Positions 12,701 to 24,700 of a DNA stretch of 64,000 nucleotides are shown in pieces (the first letter of the stretch is position 1; the number at the start of each line of letters is the position of its first letter). The position numbers and the translations under genes are program-made. The notes beneath the pieces were generated by a model. It saw nothing but the letters and a program-made list of their open reading frames with translations, was not told the DNA's origin and did not search any database. Location: the NCBI GenBank assembly GCA_911728455.2, contig OU452231.1, positions 12,307,838-12,371,837 on the forward strand, read 5' to 3'. The DNA is from Marthasterias glacialis. Its lineage: Eukaryota; Echinodermata; Asteroidea; Forcipulatida; Asteriidae.

Positions 12701-15700
12701 AGTGTGACATTATTTCAAAAACAAGACAAACATTAGTGCACTGACATAACGATATATGTGGAGCAGAAGATGATAAAGAAATCTTCTGTTTTAGATGTGG
12801 GCAGAAATCCTAAATGGGGGAGAACCCATGCAATCAATTGCTAGTCTTAGTCGGGATTCGAACCTTACTTTAACCAAAGGCAAAAGTTTGTTTAAGTGTC
12901 TACATTCTAATACTGAAGGTTAGTTTCTACATTCAATTTGACAATTTCACAAAAACTTTCCTAAGTTTTTGGGGTGAACACAGAAAATTGACTGGAGCGG
13001 GATTTGAACCTGCGACCACTAGCTTAACTAGCTTAACACTTTATCAACTGAGCTATCCAGCCCCATGTTGGCGGTCTCCCAACCAGTCTATCTATCTTTG
13101 TTCGGGGTGCCAGTCAGAAGCCATTTAACTGGCTACTGCCATGTAGCTCAGTTGGTAGAGCGTTGGTATGTTAAGCCGGTGGTCACAGGTTCAAATCCCG
13201 CTACAGTCAATTTTCTTTGTTCACCCAAACAATTGAATTAAAAAGTTACCCAGTCACTTTCCCTTGTGGTTTATTGCTTGATATAAGTTTTAAAAACACA
13301 ATATATCTCTTTTCTTTCCACAGATTTCTGTGCAATTTGCATTGCCTTTGACCAACATTTTACTTTGTTATAATTATTATTTTAATGGTTAAAACGGCAT
13401 TGTAAGGTGAGCGTGTCCAGCTGAATTGTCTTGCTGGGCAAACTGAGAGGGTGCTGGTGAGCCGGTATATCGGCTTGTGGTACACAAAGAGTTAACCAAA
13501 TCTTGATAATTTTTCAGAAAATATTCAAGAAAGAAAAGAAATGCTGAAAAGGCAATCAAGAAAATATTTTTGAAACATGGACTTAACAATTCTTGATTAA
13601 GAAAACCCCTAAAAGCTACCTACCTGAGTTTTGTGTCATACTTGAATATCTAATTCTATCTTCAGCTGCAGATCTTTGGTCTTCGCTGGGACTTCTCACG
13701 GGTAATATTGAATGATGACAATTATCCAGTGTCCGATCCATGGTGGCAGACGTAAGTTCAGATGGTATCCGGAAGCCCAGGCGTTTCCAGGTTCCTTGAA
13801 CTGCCTCCAAGCCCTTTGTCATTCTTCGAGCTATCGTTGCAATTGACTTCACTTTGCCCCGTCTGTGTGTCCCTCCGCGTTTCGAAGGCCTCCTAGGATG
13901 CTTCAAGTGTTTTTTCGAGACGATTCTGTCCGGGGGAAGAGTAACTCTGAACTTGAGTGGTGACAGCTTGACAGTGGGTTGGTTTGTTAGAATCTCTGAC
14001 AAAGAAACTTTCCCCAGAGTCCTACTCCAGAGGTAATTTGGGTTTCCATCTAGGTGAGGCAATGAAGAACCTGTGGTTTCAGCATCTCCACAGCCATCTG
14101 AGATTAACTTAAGAGCCTCCTCATTTTCATCCTCATCATTTGACAGTTCGGACACTTGCGCATCACCTGATGAGCCATCCGTCCTGTTATCTTCAGAGAA
14201 CGTCCTTGCTTTTTTTCTTGGACTTCTTGAAAATCTCTTTTTAAATGGCTTCCTCTTTAGTTTATTGATAGTGTTCCACTGTCCTAGGTCAACTGCGGTC
14301 TTCATCTTAATTTTGGGCACAGTTTCACTTGCTTCGGCTTCGTTGGCATCACTTTCCTGACTATTTAGTTCAGTTACTTTGCTCTCCTTGGTTTGCTGTC
14401 CCTTCATCAAATGAAGAGAGTTCATTTTATCTTTCGAGACACTTTCCTCAATGTTTGACGAGATGGTATTGTCCTGGGATTGTTTCTCTATGTTAATAAC
14501 ACAAGCTTCAGGCGAGAATCTTTTTGGAGTGTTTGATCTTAAAACCGTGGCTGATCTTGACTCCTCTACAACCGTATAACAATTTTTATCATTGTTATTC
14601 TTCTCACTTTCATCTTGTGTTGATGACGAGTCGTCGGTTGAGACTATCTCTTTACTAAGGGGCTTCCTCCCTCTCTTTTGAATACTTCGCAGCTTACTCG
14701 GTACCAATCCACATCGTTTTGGAACAGAATTTGAGGCATCCTTGGGAGACAATTTGTGTACCTTGGAATCCTTCCCAGTGTGATCCTCACCAGCTTCTGA
14801 CGAAGGGAGTGCCTCTTGAGAATTTGTTTCTCTCCTCTTTCGAGCAGCCTTTCTGGTGGACTTGTTCGTGGTTGGTGCACTGTGTTTGGTATTCGCTGGA
14901 GCTTTACTTGGGACCTCAACGCCTTTTTCACTCTCATTTTCCAAAGACTGTTTTGTGGGGTCAGAAGAGTCATTTCCAGCTAGATTGTTTCCAATTGAGT
15001 TAACAGCTTGTGCTTTTTGTAAGATGGCATCACAACGACCTGGACTTTTTTCGGAGGCATTCTCATGTGCTTGGTAGTGTACCTCAACAGACATCTTGCC
15101 ATCAGATTGTGTCGATGAGGGTCCACACGAGTCTAGCTCAGGATGCTGTATTCTTCTCCTCTTTGCATTTCTTCGATCACTTTGTGTGGCATTCTTAGGT
15201 GCTTGTTGATGTACCTCATTAGACATGCCACTATCAATACCCTCAGACTGTGTAAAGGGGTCAGAGGGAGAAAACCTCCGAGGCACTCTCCTCTTTCTCT
15301 TTCTAGATTTATTAACAATGGCATCACAAAGACTCGAATCACTATGCAGGTCACTCTCGGGTGTTTGTCGCTGTACCTCAGCTGACTTTTCACTAAAATT
15401 TCCTTCTGAAGGTGATGAGGGTCCAAACAAGTCAGTTTCTGGAGATTTCATTCCGTTTTTCTTTGCTTTTCTACCTGGTGTCTTTACAATGCCATCACGA
15501 TAACTCTGAACACTCTGCGCGGCATTCTCAGGCACTTGTTGGTGTGCCTCAATATCCTTGTCACTATCATTTGTCTCAGACTTTGTTGATGAGGATCCAA
15601 GTGAGTTAACTCTTTGAGGCCTTTTCCCCCTTCTCTTTCCAGTTCTTGATTGCTCTCCAATGGCATCGCAACGACTTGGATCAATTTGTGTGGTATTCGC

Positions 15701-18700
15701 TGATGCCTGAAGGTGGACCCCAAAAGTCTTGTGGCTATCACTTCCCTCAAACTGTGTTGATGGTTTGGAAGAAGTAGAACCTCGAGGCCTTATTTTTGAA
15801 TGCTTATCGATGGCGTCACAGCAGCTTGGGTCATTTTGTGAGGCATTCTCAAGAGGCATCAGTTGTGCCTCTGTCTCTTTTTCTGTGATGTTGACCTCTG
15901 CTTGTTCTGGTGAGGACAACACTGCTGGAGGCATCACCTTTCGTCTCTGCATTGTTCTCGTCACAATCAAGTTACAAACAGTTGAAGATCTTTGAGAGGC
16001 ATCTAGCGGGGGAAGCTGTTGCATGTCGGTTTTGTTGACATCAGAATTATTTGCAGACTCTTTCTCAGGGGTAACAGAGCACTTTCCTCTCTTCCGAATA
16101 GTTCTTGTGTCATCTAACGAGCCAAGCTTAGTTGGTTCACTTTGTAAACTATTCACATCAGGCATAGGCATTGGCATTGGCTGGGTTGTTTTACCTTTAC
16201 TTTTGATGTGATCATCCTTGGGTTTCTCTGGAGGTTTAATTCCCCTTTTCAGTTTAATTCTTCTTTTCTTGGGACTGCTTTGTGTAGCTTGGTCAGGAGC
16301 CAGCAGTTCCATCTCAGTGTCTTTGGTTTTACTGCCAACTGCCTCTGCTTGCTTCAACAAAGAGTTTCCCGATTTTGCTTCTGGCGGCCTCGTTCTCCAT
16401 TTCCTTGTAGCTCTTGTTTTCCTTACATTGGTTTCAGGGTTAATTTGTGTGACACTTTCAGAAGGGATCTTCATGTTTTGAGATGAAGGGTCACGAGTAA
16501 CCGAATCCAGGAGCCTCTTTCTCAATCTGCCTACAGTCCTCAATTTCTTCCCATCGGTGTCACAAGTGGTTGGTAAAATTTGTGAGCCATTTGCAGATGG
16601 TGTTGATTGTGCTTTAGAATTGTCACTACAGCTAGCCTCGACTGGCACAGGTTGAGAATCTTGAAGGACTGCATCTGAATTAGTGGCACTCTTTGTCCTC
16701 CCTCTAACAGTTCTGGAATCCTGCCTGCTTGATTCACTCAGCTGGGTATTCGCTGGTGTCAGTTTTCGCACAGTGCCGTTACTGTTAGCCTCAGGCTGTG
16801 TTGGTGAAGGACCACCAGGGGTGATTGTTGGAATCAAGGCACTCTTTCCCCTGGTAAGGATGGTTGTTTTTGAATCACAACTGGATCGACAACTGTTAGA
16901 TGTACTTCCTAAGGCCTCCATGGGAGATAGTTTCTGTGCCTCATTGATGTTGCTTTTGGCCTCAGTTTTTTCTATTGGAGAGTCTGCAGAGATCATTTCA
17001 ATTATCATGGGGCCGTCATTCCTCTGGCTAGATGAACTTGGAGAGGTTTCTGCTGGCGCTTGTTCCTGTTCGTCAGCGTCATTGACAATACCATGACCCT
17101 CAGGCTGTGTGAATAAAGGGTCAGCAGAGATTGTCTTGGAAGGTTTCTTCCCCAATCGGCGAACAGGTCTCCTTTTCCTGGCAATGGAGTCCTGCTCAGT
17201 ACAGGATTCCCTGGAAATATTTTCGGGAATCCTCAGATGAACTTCAGAGTCAACTTCATGGTAACCATCCACACTTGTACTGAGTGAACAGTCAACACCA
17301 ACTGTTGCGTCGAGCCACTCGTGTTTGTTGGAAGTGGAATCCAACTTCGATACTGCAATGCATGAGACATTCTCAGGTGGTTGTGCCTCTGTGTTCTTAC
17401 TACAAACCTCAGCTTCTCTTTCAGGCATCAAGCTTCCCTTCAACCACGTAGAGCTGGTTTCCCTCATTAGTACACCACACTTGGTCGGTGAAACCCTTTG
17501 CAAGGCATCTGCCTGAGCAGTTAGATGCCCCTCTGGTACATGCAATGGTGTCAGGCTGATTAAAGGGTAAAAGGAGGCCATTCCTTGGATGATGGCATTC
17601 TTACAGCTGTCCTGAAATATTGTTGTTTCTTTTTGTGGGGAATCCGCCTTCGGCTCACTTTGTGGGGCGGACATAAGCTGCATCTCGGTAGCACAGACAC
17701 TTGTCTCATCCTCAATGTGAGGAGTTGGAGGTCCATGCTTCTGACCCCTCTTTCGTACTTGTTTCTTCCGTGGGGAAGTACACGCAGCTGATGAACTTAG
17801 AGAGGCATTTTCAGAATTGTTGTCTTTGTCACTTTGATCCTCTGATTGTCCTGATAAAAGGTCAGAAGATGCCTCATGTATCTTGGCCTTTCTCCTTTTC
17901 TTGTGAGCAGATAAGGCTTTATCATCACCAGAATCACAACTAAGCAAGGTAGTTGGTCCAAGTGTCTCAGACAAAGATACTTGTATCTTGGCAACATTGT
18001 CTGTTTTTGCCTCATCACCTAATGTCGGGGAAGGTTTCCTACCTCTAGTTTTGACAGTTCTTGATTTATCCAAACCATTGGGACTTGTTGTTGATTCTTT
18101 TCCCGGGGCCCTCCTTTGAGTGACTGGTTGTACTCCCTTGTTTTCTTCAGTGTTACCCTCTGGATGTGGTAAAGAACAAGAGGATTGTGTTGAAACAATA
18201 GAAGTTATCGGATATTCCTGGGAGGTTTTATTGTCTATGCGACCACAACTGTTGTCCAGCCGTCTCATGCATCGCCTTTGAGCAGTAGACTCCAGCTGTA
18301 ACTCACTCTGAAGGGTAACAGGCTGTACGTCTTTGTCTGTGTAAGTATTTTCCTCAGCTTGTGACAATAAAGATGTAGCAAGTTTCAAGGTACCTACAGG
18401 AGATAATGGCTGTTTCTGAGTTGTCTTGTGCACACAATCACCCATGCCCCTTAGTCTCTTGCAGCGACGTGTTTTCAAACTGGCCTGTGTCATCCTCTTT
18501 TGGCAGGCTAGAGACATCACAGAGTGGGTTTGCCCGTCGTTGTCCAATCTAACATCAACTTTTTCCACAGGACTCAGCTTTTTCCCAGAAGCCGACTGCT
18601 CATCGTGTTCTCGAATCAGTTGATTTGTGTCACCTTGCCCTTTCTCTTTGTTTGCCTCATCACTTGACATCATCCTTTGTCTGGTTTTCCATCTTGTTCT

Positions 18701-21700
18701 TATTGTTTGCTTTGGATGAACAGCCTCTGGTTTCTCTTTAGTTACCTCACAATCTTGCATCAAGTCACAGCACTCTAAATTCTGCCTATTTGTTTCTGCA
18801 CTAGTCTGTCCAAGTCTACCAATCCTCTTTCTAGTTTTCCTCTTTCTAGTTTCCCTCTTTGAATTTCTGTCATCCAGTACTTCAACTGGTTGTCTTATTC
18901 TTTTATGTTGTCTTGAGTTGGCACTTGGGAGCTCAAATTCAGGCATGAGGTTATTTGAGACCTGAGATTTTTCCTGTTCTTTTTTGTTAGTCATACCTGT
19001 CCTGACATTCTTCCTTGAACTCCTTGAATTGCTCCTCCAAGAAGTGGATACCCTCTTTGCCCCTCTAAAAGTCTCATCTTTCTCCTTGTCAACAGGACGA
19101 GAGCAAGGCTGGCCCTGTTTCCTCTTAACCACCAAAGCATCACCTACCATCCGTTTTCTCATTGACCTCATTGCATCTTTTCTCCCAGGAGTGGACACTC
19201 TTTTTATCCTTTTAAAAGTCGCACCTTTCTTGTCTCTTCGAGATTGAGTGCAGCACTGGCCCATTTTCCTTTTTACCACTGCATCATCTCTCACCATCAG
19301 TTTCTCAACGATGTTTGGAGCATCCTTCTCCAGAATGACCCTGCTTCTTGCACTCCTTGGGACCTCTTTGTCGGCAACCTCTTCACCTTTGACAACTCTT
19401 TGATGAATCTGGCCCCTCTTGTTCCTGTTGACTCTGGTTCGTCTCTGTTTGATTGAAGGCTCATCAGTGGCTGATGAAACATCGGTATGGTTCTCTGTGT
19501 CATCCACTATGGTGTCTTTATTGATCGAAAAGCCACCCAGTTTGTGGTGTTGATAGCACATGTCCCTGTTCTTTACTTCTGCTTGTGAGTCCCATGTCTT
19601 TTTATTGACTTCCACTCCAATTTGGCAATCCATGTCTTTACCAATGTCTTGAACAACAATGCACACTTTACCAGTAACAGCTCGGACAATTTGAGCATCT
19701 TGATCTACTCTATTATTCTTTTCTTCTTTATTGTTATTCTCTACTTCTGTGCATCTGTCTCTATCCTCTTTATCCATTTCTGTCACATCTCTGACAACAG
19801 TTCCTGGTACTTCTTCATCTCCACTTTTTCTACTTTTGGCAAGCGCAAGCTTGTCAACTTTTACTTCCTGAACAGTCTCTTCCCTGCCTCTCAAATTTGT
19901 CCCTTCATCAACTTCTTGGTAGCAAACTCCACTGAATGAAGTATCATTTTCTGAGATGTCTTCACCTGTCGCCTTAATGTCACCATCTGAGACTTCTCCA
20001 TCTTGTGTTTCACTTGAGCCTTCATTTTGTCCATCTTCATCAAGCTTAATGTCTTCACCTGTCTCCTTATTGTCACCATCTGAGACTTCTTCATCTTGTG
20101 TTTCACTTGAGCCTTCATTTTGTCCATCTTCATAAAGTTTGTCGTTTTCACCTGTCTCCTTATTGTCACCATCTGAGACTTCTTCATCTTGTGTTTCACT
20201 TGAGCCTTCATTTTGTTCATCTTCATCAAGCTTGTTGTCTTCACCTGTCTCCTTATTGTCACCATCTGAGACTTCTTCATCTTGTGTTTCACTTGAGCCT
20301 TCATTTTGTTCATCTTCATCAAGCTTGTTGTCTTCACCTGTCTCCTTATTGTCACCATCTGAGACTTCTTCATCTTGTGTTTCAATTGAGCCCTCATTTT
20401 GTCCATCTTCATCAAGCTTGTTGTCTTCACCTGTCTCCTTATTGTCACCCTCTGAGACTTCTTCGTCTTGTGTTTCAATTGAGCCTTCATTTTGTCCATC
20501 TTCATGTAGCTTATTGCCTTTACCTGTCTCCTTATTGTCACCATCTGAGACTTCTTCATCTTGTGTTTCACTTGAGCATTCAGTTTGTTCCTCTTCATCA
20601 AGCTTGTTGTCTTCACCTGTCTCCTTATTGTCACCATCTGAGACTTCTTCATCTTGTGTTTCACTTGAACCTTCATTTTGTCCATCTTCATCAAGCTCGT
20701 TGTCTTCACCTGTTTCCTTTTTGTCACCATCTGAGACTTCTTCATCTTGTGTTTCAATTGAGCCTTTATCTTGTTCATCTTCATCAAGTTTGTTGTCTGT
20801 ACCTGTCTCCTTATTGTCACCATCTGAGACTTCTTCATCTTGTGATTCACTTGAGCCTTCATTTTGTCCATATTCATCAAGCTTGTTGTCTTCACCTGTC
20901 TCCTTATTGTCACCATCTGAGACTTCTTCATCTTGTGTTTTACTTGAGCCTTTGTTTTGTTCATCTTTACCAAGTTTGTTGTTTTCTATTTCATCAGCAG
21001 CAGCAGTGCTCATGTCTTCCCAGTCTTCTATGACTGTCCCTTGGTCTACTTCATAAAGACGGTGTCCATCAAAGGAAGTCCTATCTTCTGTAATGTCTTC
21101 ATACTTCTCCTCTTTGTCACCATCTTGGACGTTTTCATCTCCCCTAATGTTTGCATCTTCCTGTTGTCCGTCAGTCACTTTGTCACTTTCAAATTGATCA
21201 TCAGCATCATTACCTACATGTATCTCCTCTAAGGCCTTAAAACTGATCTCCTCATTACTTTCTTGGTCATAAATTTCCTCATAAGAAGTTCCATCTCCTG
21301 TGCTGTCTTTTACTGTCTCCTCATTTTCGTCATGCAGATCTTCCTCTTTTTCCCAGTTGAGATCTTCACCCAGTCCGCCTTCCTTACAACGGTCCATTTC
21401 TTCACTTTCGACTTTGTGTATTATGCCTACTTGATGTCTTTGATTTCTCTCCATCGTTTTGTCATTGTCAAAATTGTCAGGAAAAGTTTCATCGTCTCCC
21501 TGGTCAACCATACTGTCACCCTCTATCAGAATTGCCTCTTCATACTCTTTCAAATGTTCTTGTTGTTTTTCTCCATGTTGATCCTCTGTTTCTTTTCCAG
21601 TATTGAATTCTCTTATAATATTTTCCTGGATAACATTTTCCTGGTTGTCTTCTTGGGGCAGAATCGCTTCACAAATCAATGAGCTCCCACCGTTAATCTC

Positions 21701-24700
21701 TTCAATCTGCTTCGCCTCTTCATTTTTACTCCAAGTTGTCATGTTTTCATCTTCATAGTCTTTGTCTGTTATAACACCTGCATCAATTATAGTACCACCT
21801 CTAGGTCTACTGTCTGTCTCCCTCGCTTGGGGGCACTGGAGTTCCTTTTGAGGGACTTCATCAGACAAAGTGTCATCATCTAAGATGTCACCCACCACCT
21901 CCTTTCCAACCTTTGTGATTTCGTCCCTTACTTTGTCATCTCTTGGTCCTCCTTCGCTTTGTTCTATTGTTTCAACCTCAAGACATGGTCTACTGGTTCC
22001 ATTTGCTTGGAGTTTGTTATCTGTCTTCTGACTGTCATACTTGTCACAGACCTCATGGACAACAGTTATCAAAACTTCCCTTTCTTCTTTTCTACTTTCC
22101 TCGATAACCTCAATGTTGTTTATCCCGTTTAATGCTTCATCTTCTTTCTCCATCTCTAGCTGCTCATCAGCTTTACAAAGTATCTTGGTGTTATATTCCT
22201 CATGGCTGGAGAGTTTTCGGTCGACGACTTCATCAAACAGGCTATCCAGTTTGTCTCTGCTCATATTCATTTCAACTGGGCTGTTTTCTTGTTTCTCCAA
22301 GTCTTTAAATTGCTCATCTCTTTTTTCTATGTCTAGCTGCATCTCATAAACACTTGCACTTGTTCTAGAAAATAACAGTTCTTTCTCTGACTTATTCTCC
22401 TCCCAGCAATTTGGTTCCTCAGCCGAATCTCCAACAGGCAACTCTCCACCATCTTCAATATCTTCGCTGTCTTCTCCACTTCTTTGTCCCTGCAAGTCTT
22501 CCATTTGCTCCTCTTCATGTCCACTGTCGGATGTTACTTCATCAGCAGATGCGCCATAAACTTCAGCATCTGAGTCGCTGTCATAAAAGTCACTGGATTC
22601 TTCATGCAAGTCTGAAGTTGAAAACTTCTGATTATCTTCAAACCCTTCTTGAACTTGTGTCTTTTCTTGTTGGCCTGTGACTTCCACTTGCCCATCTCCG
22701 CTACCAGTGATTCTTTGAATTTCAAGAGCATCTGGGCTACAGAGTTCTTGATCTGATTCAAGGCTCTCGAGCTCCTCCTTACAGTGTTGACCAAGCAAAT
22801 CTAATCCACCAAGATCATCCTCCAATTCTTCATTCTCTCCTGATCCAGAGACTATCATCTGCTCATATTCATTGCTGACGTCAATCTGTATTTCATTATC
22901 AGCATAATGCACGTTGCAAATTTCGTGTTGGTCGTCTGACTCACTGTCTTCAGAGCTGGCTAGTTCGTCCTCGGAGGATCCATCTGACGATGTCTCATCA
23001 TCTTCAGTGTCTCTCTCCTTTTCCTGCTCAACTCTTCCAAGTTGGAGTTCACCACCTGATGTGTCGTCAGATGCCTCATCAGTGTCTCCCTCGTCAAAAA
23101 CGTCATCTGAGAAACTCTCTTCATCTTCATCTGTGTCTGCCTCCTGAGCAGTCTCTACATCACGTCCGCCTTGGTCCTCATTATCTTTGCCCATTTCTAG
23201 GTGTGTCCGACTAGCTCTCTTCAACTTAACATACCTTTCAGACCAATCTCGAGAGCCCTTACCAACTGTCTTTACCTCTCTCAGCTCCCATTTATTTCTT
23301 CTGTTCTGAATATCCGTCTCCCGCTCATAGTTCCCGCTCGTAGCATCCGTGACAACTCTCACACCCAGTGAAAGTCTACTCCTTGCATCCTTTTTCGTGT
23401 CGGCTTGCAGTTTGTTCTCATAGATTCCATCTTTAACATATTTAGTCACAGTACCAATGGCTCTATACTTGTTCTTAGCATCCATGTATCGGTGAATCTT
23501 TAATGGACTCGGTCTTTGAAGTCCTGGACTTTTGGCTCGAGGGTGCATTATGGAACATGATGGACCTCGAACTTGTAAGGTACTGACCTTAGGTCTTGTA
23601 TCTGTTGACAGTATACCTGTACAAAACATAACAACAATAAGGTTGGCTTTATTCTTTGTTTCCTAAACTTTTGCTAGATAAATATTTTATCATAAACAAC
23701 ACTGAGTGACAATTGATTGAGTATTCAAATGTTTAATATTTTTGAGTTGTTCTTTTGGACTCTATTGCTACCTTTGGAAAAATTAATTTCATCATTTTGT
23801 AATATTTTTACAGATGTGGAATTGCTGAAAAAATAAGCTTGTGGACCTGGGTCCCCTTTATGTTAGACCAAGATTCTGCCAGATGTTTACAATTCAGAAG
23901 GTTTACAGACTCTGCGCATCACCAGAAGTACAAAGAGAAAAGGTTTGGACACAATGCCGACTATTTATTTTACCTTTGGTTATTGCTTTATGTCTTTCAA
24001 GAAAACTAAAAGGCAAAAGGAGACTTTGAGTAAATTCTGAAATCCTGACAAAAAAACACGTCCATAAATCTTGAACAAAAGCTGAACTTGTGACTTTTCC
24101 TGAGCGGATAAGAACACCGGACTCAAGCTCTGGTATCTCTGATCAGCGGAGTGTGGGTTCGAGTCCCAGTCATGACACTTGTGTCCTTAAGCAAGACACT
24201 TAACCATTATTGCTTCGTCCTTCGGATGGGACGTAAAGCCGTTGGTCCCATGTGTTGTGTTATGCACGTAAAAGAACCCAGTGACACTTATCGCAAAGAG
24301 TAGGGGTTCGCCCCGGTGTTCCTGGTTTGATCGGCTGCAGATTGCGCCACAGCACCTTGTGAACCATTACATGGTGCTATGTAAAGGAACAGCTCTCATA
24401 CTTCAAAAACGTAACTCATCATACCTCGCAGGAAAAAACATACTGAGCGCTCTGAGATGCCCATAGGGTGTGATAAAGCTCTATATAAAAACTGTGTATT
24501 ATTATTATTAAGTCCAGAAGATAAGGCATTTGTATGTGTAGCTAAATGGCCTTTATACAAATAGTACGCTTTTGGAAAATAATAGTAAACTACTCAAAGA
24601 TAAAGTACAAGATTGGTCAATTACAATTTTAAAAAATATAAGTTTCAATCTAAAAGCTCACTAACTAAAAGTTCATACCAGTATGAATGCAGAGAATTAT

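Noticed and set aside
13140..13215. A functional tRNA gene (TAGCTCAGTTGGTAGAGC ... GGTTCAAATCC)
   Set aside because: T-stem and acceptor pairing are poor, and the same sequence with the same tail is repeated in inverted and dispersed form, so it is a tRNA-derived repeat.
19891..21056. Long overlapping ORFs on both strands (360 aa minus in another frame; 311 and 305 aa plus) across the 93-bp array
   Set aside because: A repeat of 93 bp keeps all frames open if the unit has no stop. The frame continuing the 9,993-nt exon with matching splice phases is the real one; the others are shadows.
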